From the NCBI GenBank assembly GCA_035551475.1, contig DASZMX010000095.1, positions 1-12,826 of the forward strand: 12,826 nt of DNA. Direction: 5' to 3'. A model generated the notes under the pieces. That model was not told where the DNA came from and made no database searches. It saw only the letters and a list, made by a program, of their open reading frames with translations. This DNA comes from DASZMX01 sp035551475 (GTDB lineage Bacteria > Verrucomicrobiota > Verrucomicrobiia > Limisphaerales > Palsa-1400). Position 1 is the first letter of the stretch. Every line of letters begins with the position of its first letter. The position numbers and the translations under genes are program-made. This document shows positions 7,210-12,826 of this stretch, one piece after another.

Positions 7210-7926
7210 TTATTCAGCAGATTTCTTGGACCCAAGTGGACAGAACCCAGTCTTGGCGGGGTCGTTTCGCCAGAGAAAATAGGCGTAGGCGTGGATCGTG
7301 ATGAGCCAGACTGCCGTGTAGCTAATTTGGAAAATCAAGATCCCTTTGTCGGACACTCGAATACCTGCAAATTGGACCAAGGCCGCCAGGATGAGGATTA
7401 AACCAAAAATGACCACCATCCACCCCGCGAGGCGATTCGTCCGATTCCAAGCGAGTTCGCTGCACATGGTCCAGGGGTTGCGAACGCGGAATCTGGAATT
7501 GATTCGGCACTTGCCGAGCTGGTTGCCCAAGACGATGGCAAGCGCTCCCATGCCACCCCAGATCAATGACAGGCCGGAACGCAAGGGATGGCCCAGACTG
7601 ACCCGAATCATGACGTAGTGGAAACTGGCGGCGCAAATGAGAATCAATAGGTGCAAGCCCAAGTGGAAGCTGCGATCAACCGGAAGATTTGCGCCGCGTG
7701 GCTCCTGGTAAGGGATCAGACGATAGAGCGCCGCGAAGCCAAGAACCAGGCCTGGCGCCATGAAAAGGGCAAAATAGTTGACTTGACCCACTGGCTGCCG
7801 CGGCCAGGCCCAGCACGATGCGCCCAGCAAAACAGCCGCAAGCACAAGCGAAAATGCGAACGAAGCATTGGGAGACCGGGGTGCGGGCGCAGTCGGACTG
7901 GCCTCGAGTGGCGATAGCGGATTCAT
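7210..7926 (-). CDS. sdpI: SdpI-family membrane protein (immunity/signalling type)
   Basis: The 238-residue protein has about six hydrophobic segments (roughly 22-40, 50-70, 88-108, 118-135, 167-188, 196-217). The diagnostic SdpI stretch lies between TM4 and TM5: GNQLGKCRINSRFRVRNPWT at 134-153, then SELAWNRTNRLAG. In Bacillus subtilis SdpI protects against the SDP killing peptide and sequesters the repressor SdpR at the membrane when bound by peptide. Here the same gene order, repressor then SdpI, supports that pairing, but no SDP toxin genes are in the window, so the ligand is unknown. The start was set at ATG 7926: AAGGA lies 6 nt upstream of it, while the alternative ATG at 7932, which overlaps the sdpR stop as ATGA, has the AAGGA directly abutting. 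The N-terminal 20 residues are proline-rich and probably disordered. Many bacteria carry SdpI homologues without known toxins. Confidence 0.85.
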   Translation of the reverse strand: MNPLSPLEASPTAPAPRSPNASFAFSLVLAAVLLGASCWAWPRQPVGQVNYFALFMAPGLVLGFAALYRLIPYQEPRGANLPVDRSFHLGLHLLILICAASFHYVMIRVSLGHPLRSGLSLIWGGMGALAIVLGNQLGKCRINSRFRVRNPWTMCSELAWNRTNRLAGWMVVIFGLILILAALVQFAGIRVSDKGILIFQISYTAVWLITIHAYAYFLWRNDPAKTGFCPLGSKKSAE

Positions 7927-7928
7927 GG

Positions 7929-8213
7929 TCATTCCTTGGATGATTTTGATTTTGGGCTGATTTTAAAAGTGTCCATCATTTGACAGAGCGCATCTTCCAA
8001 CACGGAGACATTCAGCGAATATATAATCGTAGTCCCATTACGCCGGCCCTGGATCAGATCCGCCTCTTTTAAAACGGTGAAATGCTTTGACAGGGTCGGC
8101 TTGGCGACGGGGAAATGTTCCGCAATGTCCCCGGCCGACAGATCACGCTTACGCAGCAGGCGGAGAATGGCCCGCCTGGTGGGATCGCTCAAAGCTCGGT
8201 AAACATCGCGCAT
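7929..8213 (-). CDS. sdpR: ArsR-family repressor, SdpR-like
   Basis: The 94-residue protein is a single winged helix-turn-helix. It opens with RALSDPTRRAILRLL (6-20), the classic ArsR N-terminal helix, and continues with DLSAGDIAEHFPVAKPTLSK (24-43) containing the recognition helix, then HFTVLKEADLI and a beta-wing around GRRNGTTIIYSLN (56-68). No Cys pair or other metal site of arsenic or zinc sensors is seen. Length and sequence style resemble B. subtilis SdpR, the autorepressor of sdpRI. The stop overlaps the first possible ATG of sdpI. ATG at 8213 is preceded by no ribosome-binding site, but it gives the expected N-terminus. The upstream region holds a striking palindromic array, so autoregulation is likely. 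Confidence 0.88.
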   Translation of the reverse strand: MRDVYRALSDPTRRAILRLLRKRDLSAGDIAEHFPVAKPTLSKHFTVLKEADLIQGRRNGTTIIYSLNVSVLEDALCQMMDTFKISPKSKSSKE

Positions 8214-8224
8214 AATTAGTACGG

Positions 8225-8250
8225 TGGCTAATTAGCCATTTGGCTAATTA
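8225..8250. promoter_or_regulatory. Three-half-site palindromic operator of sdpRI
   Basis: On the plus strand, TGGCTAATTAGCCA (8225-8238) is a perfect 14-bp palindrome. Its right half is reused in a second inverted repeat, TAATTAGCCA-TT-TGGCTAATTA (8229-8250), with 10-bp arms and a 2-nt centre. This gives three alternating copies of the half-site TGGCTAAT/ATTAGCCA, ending 12 bp before the sdpR ATG. ArsR-family dimers bind such A/T-rich palindromes overlapping their own promoters. Overlapping sites suggest two competing or cooperative dimers. Confidence 0.7.
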
Positions 8251-8252
8251 TT

Positions 8253-8258
8253 CGTCAA
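8253..8258 (-). promoter_or_regulatory. Candidate -35 element of the sdpRI promoter
   Basis: TTGACG on the minus strand matches the -35 consensus at five of six positions and directly abuts the palindromic operator, so bound repressor would cover the -10 region. No good -10 hexamer is visible at 17-18 bp (CTAATT or TAATTA there are poor), so the promoter assignment is tentative. Confidence 0.35.
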
Positions 8259-8365
8259 GCGAAATCCCTTCTTGAGAGACTGCCGGAAAAAATTAGAATG
8301 ATCGGCAAGGTGAGCGGGTTGGGCTGGCCTCCCCGCTTCTCAATTACGAATTTTAAGACAGGCTC
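8259..8365. other. Intergenic region between sdpR promoter and the giant gene
   Basis: This is non-coding DNA downstream of the giant gene and upstream of sdpR, both on the minus strand. A loose inverted repeat, AGCGGG/CCCGCT with a 13-nt loop, spans about 8313-8337. A T6 run on the minus strand lies about 20 nt further on, too far for a standard intrinsic terminator. Nothing else is recognised. Confidence 0.4.
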
Positions 8366-11300
8366 TTAATTACGCGTAATGATCCGATAGAAAGTCGATG
8401 GTCCGCCCGCCTGCGCGGCAATGGCCATCGGGCCGTTGCTCCCGATCACGGGCGCGCCATAGTTGAACCAGTTCACGAGGTTCGAGGACCATTGCGCCTG
8501 GTAGGTGACTTCACCCTGCCCCACCCAGCGCAGACTCATGCCGCCGTTGGTTGACACGTTGGCGCCGGCGAGATTGATCGCGGCGGGAGTTACGGGCGTG
8601 GGCGGAGGAGCGACTGAGAAAACCACCGTTCCGTCTTGTCCGCGAACATTTCCCGCCGCGCCCACGGCTGTCAACGCGCCCGCAAATCCGTTGGTGGCAA
8701 AGTAGGCGGCAATACGTCCGCCGCCGCCACCGCCGCCGCCCCCCGGCTCACCCGCGCCGCCATTGGCGGAAATCGTTCCGTTCCCCGCCAGCGCAAAGCC
8801 TTCCAGCCAGACGCTCCCGCCCGCGCCGCCGCCTGCGCCCTCAAAAAGACCCGGCGCTCCGTTGGCGGTGACGGTTCCATTGACAGTCACGGCGCCGCCA
8901 GCCTGCAAATAGATCGCGCCGCCGCCCTGCGACAGAAGTCCGCTCGGCGCGGGCAAGCCGCCGCCGCTGCCAAAATCCACCGGCGCGTTGCTCGAGCCGT
9001 ACGCGAATCCTCCCGCGGCTCCCGACTCTCCCGCGCCGCCTGCTCCACCATACCCGCCCCCGCCGCCGCTGCCATTGGTCCAAAAGCCCAAGCCGGGGCC
9101 CTCGGCGCCTTCAAATCCCGCCGCATCCGCCGTGATCGCCGCATTGGACGCAATCAAGGCATCCGTCGCCACTGTCAAATTAATTCCTTGCTTGCCGCCC
9201 GGACCGATCATCATCGCATTGGACTCCACCACGAGCCTGTAGAGAGTCAGCGGCGAAACGCTCGACACCGTGCGCCCGATGGCTGCGCCCGTGAGGCGAA
9301 AATCCACCCCGGCCGGAAGGTTCAAGGGTGTATTCGTGCCGACCATGCCGCCATTATCCACTGTCACTTTCGCCGCCGGATTTTGAGTGAAGGCGAAATA
9401 TACCGTGCCGGCGCCTCCTCCGACGAAGCCGCGTCCGCCGCGCGTCTGTATTTGGCCCGTGAATTGCGACGATGATGCCGTCACGGCAATGCGGCCGCCG
9501 CCTCCTCCACCGCCAGAGGGAGGCTGGCCGGCGCCGCCATTGGCGGAAATCAATCCGCGACCTGACAACGCCGTCGTTGTCAGATAAATACCTCCTCCTG
9601 ATCCGCCGCCGCCTTGCTGGTTGGTGGCATCCGCACCGTTGACCGAGATGAAACCGTCCATGACCACTGGCCCCGTGACCCCGATGGCCACCTGGCCGCC
9701 ACCTAGCCCCCCACTGGTCCCGGCCGTGCCGAAATCCTGCGCAATCGACACCACTCCGTAGGTGGCGCCGCTTTGCTGCCCGCTGCCGCTTGCTCCGCCA
9801 TAACCTCCATAACTTCCGCCGGCGCCGGGAGCGTCTTTCCCGCCGGAATTCGCTCCAAGCGCGCTGGCGGCGGAGAAATCAATCCCACCACCCGCCGCCA
9901 CCGTCATGCTCGTGGCGGCCATTTTCAAATTGCCCGTTTTGCCGGGGCGAATGAAGCTATTGGAGCCAATCATCAGGCTGCCGACACTGATTGAATCCTG
10001 CGGCGCCACGGAAGCGCCTCCTGTGACGTTCAAACTGAGCATGCTGAGAGCCGGCAAAGGGGTGTTCGTCCCGGGCAAGCCGCCGTTGTCAATAATAAAC
10101 CTCGGAAGCTGGCTGCGATTGGTCAAGATCGAAATCTCGCCCGCGCCTCCCGCGATAAAACCAGCGCCGCCATGCGCCGAAAACATGCCCGTAAACGAAT
10201 TAGAGACCGCTTGCACGGCGACGCGCCCGCCTCCTCCACCGCCGCCGTAGGGCAATTGTCCCGATCCGCCATTTGCCGCAATCAAGCCGTTGCCCGCCAG
10301 CGTCCCGACATTCAAGTAAATGGCGCCGCCCGCCCCGCCGCCGCTGGCTTCATTGGTTCCAGGTTTTCCATTCGCGCTGATAAAACCTCCCACATTCAGC
10401 ATGCCCGTCACGTTGAGTTGCAAAGCCGGCCCGCCCGCGCCCCCCGCGCCGCCAACCCCCGCGCCACCCCCGCTCCCCGGCTGCGTTGGCACAAGAACGG
10501 TGTCATATGAATTGCCACCGCCCACCGCCACGGACGCGCCGCCGTATCCCGCATGCCCGCCGCCGCTCCCGGTGTTAATTCCGCTCCAGGAGGCCGACCG
10601 CCCTGCCCCCGTTCCGATTCCCGGCCCGAAACCGAGGCCATCGCCCATCAACCCGCCGCCGGGCTGAATGGTGACGCCAGCCTGAGCTGTCAAACTCTGA
10701 TACGATTGGCTGCTGGAGATGAGCGCCAGGGCGTTGGAGGTAATGACCAGGCTGCGCATGGGGGCGGTGTATTGCCATGTGGCAATGGCGCCGTCGGCAA
10801 TCGTGACATTGCAATTGTCAGGCAGCGACACCAGAGGCGTATTCGTTCCCATCACGCCGCCGTTGCGAATGATCACCACATTATTCGTGGAATTCAGTTT
10901 GCTCTGGAAGCACACCGTGCCCGCGCCGCCATAATTGAAGCCCGCGCCGCCGAAAGCCGTGGCGAATCCGGAGAATGTGTTTGACTGGTAGGTGGCATAA
11001 ATTCGCCCGCCCCCGCCGCCGCCACTGTAAGGCGGCGCACCCGCGCCGCCATTGACGCTGAGCAATCCTTTCCCGCCCAACCCCGCCGCGGTGATGGCAA
11101 TGCTTCCCCCCGACCCGCCGCCGCTCACTCCTAAGCCGGATGTTCCATTCGCGCTAATGGTTCCATCCACCAACATGTTCCCTGTGACGTTGAATTGCAC
11201 CGCGCCGCCGCCCGCCCCGCCCAGAGATGTGCTTGCGCCGCCGCCGCTTCCCGCTTGGTTGGCTTGAGTGATGAAGCCCGCGGAACCGCCACCGCTGGCG

Positions 11301-12826
11301 CCCCAAGCGCTGGCCCCGCCATCGCCGCCGTTCCCGCCGCCGCCGCCGCCGGAATTGTTGCCCGCCACGCCATAGCGCCCCGGCGTCGATCCGCTATTGG
11401 CGCCATATCCCCGTCCATCCAATAAAACGTATCCATTTGACAGAATGCTGCACGCTCCGCTCGCCGAGAGTATGAAATTTTGCCCTCCCTGCGTCGCAGC
11501 CGTTAAAACGCCGTTTGCACCCACCACCAAATTGTGCACCGCCACATCTCCCGTCGTAAATCCCACGCTGGCGCCGTTCGCGACGGTCAGATCACTTGCA
11601 GACAATTGCGGGAGCAGAGTGTTGGCTCCAAAGTTACCGCCGTTATCAACGATGATCGCCGAGGTCGCTTTGCCAGGGGAAACGTATATCGTGCCCGCGC
11701 CGCCATTGCCGTAGCCAATTCCGCCGTAGGCCGTGAGCGTGCCCGCAAACGTCGTCAACTCGGCCAAAACCTCGATCCTGCCCCCGCCGCCGCCCCCGCC
11801 CAAAAGCGCCTCACCGTCTCCACCATTTGCTGAAATTAGTCCGCTGCCCGACAACTGGTCGACAAGGAGATAAATTCCACCCCCCGCGCCGCCGCCGCTG
11901 CCAAACCCGGGGCCGTCCGCGCCGTTTGCGCTGATGGTTCCGTTCAAAATGAACTTTCCAATTACCCGCAAGTTCAGCGCCCCGCCGCCAAATCCACCCT
12001 TGCCCAAACCCGCCCCGCCCGCGCCTCCTGGCGTAAAGGGAATCTGTAAGGCGCCCATAGGCGGACCTCCCGCCGCGCCCCCAAAACTCACCCCGCCGTA
12101 CCCGCCGTTGCCGCCGCCGCTTCCGGTGGAAACTCCATTGGAAACCATCGTCGCGCCCCCGACCGGCGCCGCTGAGAGTCCGTCCAGCAGAATCCCGCCA
12201 GTGGCTTCAATGCTGGCATTGCCATTCACGAGCAACGAGTCAGGCGGGAAATTCCCGGGCAACAGGAAACTATTGGAGCCAATTGTCAGGCTTTGCAACG
12301 TGTTGGAGCCATACAGGAACGCCGTCTCAGCTCCGTGCGCCACGGTCAAATTGACGGCGTTCGTCAAAGCCGCCAGCGGCGTTGTGGCGCCGGCCAGACC
12401 GCCGTTGTCAATTACAAGCTGCACTTGCGTCGGCGCATTGGACGGCGCGATATAAACCGTGCCCGCGCCGCCTGGCCACCATCCGGCGCCCCCGCTGGCG
12501 ATGATGCCGCCGGCAAAACGATTCGTGGCGCAATACAGGGCAATGCGTCCGCCGCCGCCGCCGCCCGCGTTCGGAGGAGAGCCCACGCCGCCATGGGCCG
12601 AAATGGCGCCGGAGCCCGCCACAAGTTTTGCCTGCAACAGTATTCCACCTCCGGCCCCACCGCCTGCACCCACGCCAATTCCATCGACGCCATTGGCCGT
12701 GATGCTTCCATCCACGGTCAGCGTGCCGGCCGTCGCGATTTGCAATGCTCCGCCTCCCGCGCCTCCGGATGCCCCCATCGCCGCGCCGTTTCCCCCTGTC
12801 TGGTTGGGCAGCGTCACCCCCCCGAA
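8366..12826 (-). CDS. Giant glycine-rich modular surface/extracellular protein, N-terminus beyond the window
   Basis: A single open frame runs from the TAA at 8366-8368 to the right edge; the GTG at 12817 is only an internal Val, since the frame continues upstream as FGGV. At least 1,486 residues are visible. They form one partial and five complete modules of about 243-260 residues, then a 72-residue C-terminal domain. Each module contains, in order: a Gly-rich stretch, a strand like MLVDGTISANG, GGGAGG(G/A)IYL, LSGSGLISANGGAG, a GGGGGGRI(A/V) block, FAGTLTAYGGAG, GGAGTVYF, then VDNGG..GTNTPL..L, L.V..GA and LVIGSN. The short regular strands separated by Gly/Asn turns suggest a parallel beta-helix or solenoid, a fold typical of adhesins and extracellular proteins. 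No catalytic motif is seen and Cys is rare. The C-terminal domain resembles those ending many secreted verrucomicrobial proteins. Signal peptide and any transport domain would lie outside the window. Function is unknown; a structural or adhesive surface protein is the best guess. Confidence 0.85.
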   Translation of the reverse strand, partial: FGGVTLPNQTGGNGAAMGASGGAGGGALQIATAGTLTVDGSITANGVDGIGVGAGGGAGGGILLQAKLVAGSGAISAHGGVGSPPNAGGGGGGRIALYCATNRFAGGIIASGGAGWWPGGAGTVYIAPSNAPTQVQLVIDNGGLAGATTPLAALTNAVNLTVAHGAETAFLYGSNTLQSLTIGSNSFLLPGNFPPDSLLVNGNASIEATGGILLDGLSAAPVGGATMVSNGVSTGSGGGNGGYGGVSFGGAAGGPPMGALQIPFTPGGAGGAGLGKGGFGGGALNLRVIGKFILNGTISANGADGPGFGSGGGAGGGIYLLVDQLSGSGLISANGGDGEALLGGGGGGGRIEVLAELTTFAGTLTAYGGIGYGNGGAGTIYVSPGKATSAIIVDNGGNFGANTLLPQLSASDLTVANGASVGFTTGDVAVHNLVVGANGVLTAATQGGQNFILSASGACSILSNGYVLLDGRGYGANSGSTPGRYGVAGNNSGGGGGGNGGDGGASAWGASGGGSAGFITQANQAGSGGGASTSLGGAGGGAVQFNVTGNMLVDGTISANGTSGLGVSGGGSGGSIAITAAGLGGKGLLSVNGGAGAPPYSGGGGGGRIYATYQSNTFSGFATAFGGAGFNYGGAGTVCFQSKLNSTNNVVIIRNGGVMGTNTPLVSLPDNCNVTIADGAIATWQYTAPMRSLVITSNALALISSSQSYQSLTAQAGVTIQPGGGLMGDGLGFGPGIGTGAGRSASWSGINTGSGGGHAGYGGASVAVGGGNSYDTVLVPTQPGSGGGAGVGGAGGAGGPALQLNVTGMLNVGGFISANGKPGTNEASGGGAGGAIYLNVGTLAGNGLIAANGGSGQLPYGGGGGGGRVAVQAVSNSFTGMFSAHGGAGFIAGGAGEISILTNRSQLPRFIIDNGGLPGTNTPLPALSMLSLNVTGGASVAPQDSISVGSLMIGSNSFIRPGKTGNLKMAATSMTVAAGGGIDFSAASALGANSGGKDAPGAGGSYGGYGGASGSGQQSGATYGVVSIAQDFGTAGTSGGLGGGQVAIGVTGPVVMDGFISVNGADATNQQGGGGSGGGIYLTTTALSGRGLISANGGAGQPPSGGGGGGGRIAVTASSSQFTGQIQTRGGRGFVGGGAGTVYFAFTQNPAAKVTVDNGGMVGTNTPLNLPAGVDFRLTGAAIGRTVSSVSPLTLYRLVVESNAMMIGPGGKQGINLTVATDALIASNAAITADAAGFEGAEGPGLGFWTNGSGGGGGYGGAGGAGESGAAGGFAYGSSNAPVDFGSGGGLPAPSGLLSQGGGAIYLQAGGAVTVNGTVTANGAPGLFEGAGGGAGGSVWLEGFALAGNGTISANGGAGEPGGGGGGGGGRIAAYFATNGFAGALTAVGAAGNVRGQDGTVVFSVAPPPTPVTPAAINLAGANVSTNGGMSLRWVGQGEVTYQAQWSSNLVNWFNYGAPVIGSNGPMAIAAQAGGPSTFYRIITRN
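8585..9316 (-). repeat. Gly-rich module 6, last and most divergent
   Basis: It runs from PAGVDFRLTGA to the proline linker APPPTPVTP. It has VNGTVTANG, GGGAGGSVWL, LAGNGTISANGGAG and a nine-Gly run before RIAA (about 8709-8741). The closing VDNGG..TNTPL segment is absent and is replaced by RGQDGTVVFSV and the linker to the C-terminal domain. Confidence 0.8.
9317..10045 (-). repeat. Gly-rich module 5, 243 residues
   Basis: A complete module from SMLSLNVTGGA to NTPLNL. It is the shortest clean copy, with GGYGGASGSG, MDGFISVNG, GGGSGGGIYL, LSGRGLISANGGAG, GGGGGGRIAV (about 9488-9515) and GGAGTVYF. Confidence 0.85.
10046..10822 (-). repeat. Gly-rich module 4, 259 residues
   Basis: A complete module from PDNCNVTIADGA to NTPLPAL, with GGYGGAS-type Gly segment (GHAGYGGAS), GGFISANG, GGGAGGAIYL, LAGNGLIAANGGSG, GGGGGGRVAV (about 10219-10246) and FTGMFSAHGGAG. 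Its GGAGEISIL replaces the usual GGAGTVYF. Confidence 0.85.
10823..11602 (-). repeat. Gly-rich module 3, 260 residues
   Basis: A complete module from SASDLTVANGA to NTPLVSL. It has an extra Gly-rich segment (around 11250-11360) with GGGGGGNGGDGG, followed by LVDGTISANG, GGGSGGSIAI, LLSVNGGAG, GGGGGGRIYA (about 11000-11023) and GGAGTVCF. It is the longest module. Confidence 0.85.
11603..12364 (-). repeat. Gly-rich module 2, 254 residues
   Basis: A complete module from TNAVNLTVAHGAE to NTLLPQL. It has all landmarks: GGYGGVSFGG, NGTISANG, GGGAGGGIYL, LSGSGLISANGGDG, a seven-Gly run before RIEV (around 11773-11800), GGAGTIYV and VDNGGNFGANT. Confidence 0.85.
12365..12826 (-). repeat. Gly-rich module 1 (partial, 5' part outside window)
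   Basis: This is the C-terminal three-fifths or so of a module. It includes VDGSITANG, GGGAGGGILL, the GGGGGGRI block (around 12542-12565), GGAGTVYI and IDNGGLAGATTPLAAL. The boundary with the next module is set at the Leu closing the PLAAL phrase. Confidence 0.8.

Noticed and set aside
8369..8380. Perfect palindrome ATTACGCGTAAT
   Set aside because: It is the coding sequence for the last residues (ITRN) of the giant protein, and is too short and GC-poor for a terminator; likely coincidence.
11934..12455. Proline-rich open frames on the plus strand across the giant gene
   Set aside because: They are complements of GGC/GGG glycine codons (read as Pro/Ala/Arg) and recur at each module without independent motifs.
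8366..12826. CRISPR-like or satellite repeat
   Set aside because: The periodicity is coding: modules share protein landmarks in one open frame but their DNA is diverged, with no identical direct repeats and spacers.

Overview
The window looks like part of a Verrucomicrobiota chromosome (Limisphaerales/Pedosphaera-like). The pointers are a prepilin-type protein with a C-terminal H-X9-DG motif, a propeller/Y_Y_Y sensor kinase, a HEAT-repeat protein with the N-terminal signature 'YNGKKLTEW', and a giant glycine-rich repeat protein closed by a 'YQAQWSSNLVNW...FYRI' module. All of these are common in that phylum. GC is high, and Shine-Dalgarno sequences are weak or absent at several starts. The assignment is inference from protein style; no ribosomal RNA or other marker gene is present.

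Layout. (1) Positions 1-374 (+) hold the 3' part of a stand-alone Rcp1/CheY-like receiver protein. (2) Positions 4837-378 (-) form a tightly packed three-gene operon: a membrane sensor histidine kinase, a response regulator whose start overlaps the kinase stop (ATGA), and an MFS transporter whose ribosome-binding site overlaps the regulator stop codon. The regulator is unusual because its output domain resembles a DeoR/HTH_11 winged helix. (3) A divergent intergenic region (4838-4988) carries a candidate promoter for the operon and a small palindrome. (4) Positions 4989-6927 (+) encode a type II-like pseudopilin with H-X9-DG motif and then a membrane-anchored HEAT-repeat protein. (5) After about 280 bp of non-coding DNA, positions 8213-7210 (-) carry an sdpR-sdpI pair: an ArsR-family repressor and an SdpI-family membrane protein joined by an ATGA overlap. 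The promoter has a three-half-site palindromic operator built on TGGCTAATTA. No sdpABC toxin genes are in the window. (6) Positions 12826-8366 (-) are one open frame running off the right edge. It encodes a very large glycine-rich protein of five complete and one partial modules of about 245-260 residues, ending in a short beta-rich C-terminal domain.

How the genes may work together: kinase, regulator and transporter are almost certainly co-transcribed, so the transporter may be part of the response to the sensed signal or may influence the ligand. The SdpRI pair reads as a self-contained, autoregulated immunity or envelope-stress module. The giant protein is best seen as a surface or extracellular structural or adhesive protein. 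No CRISPR array, insertion sequence, tRNA or rRNA was seen.
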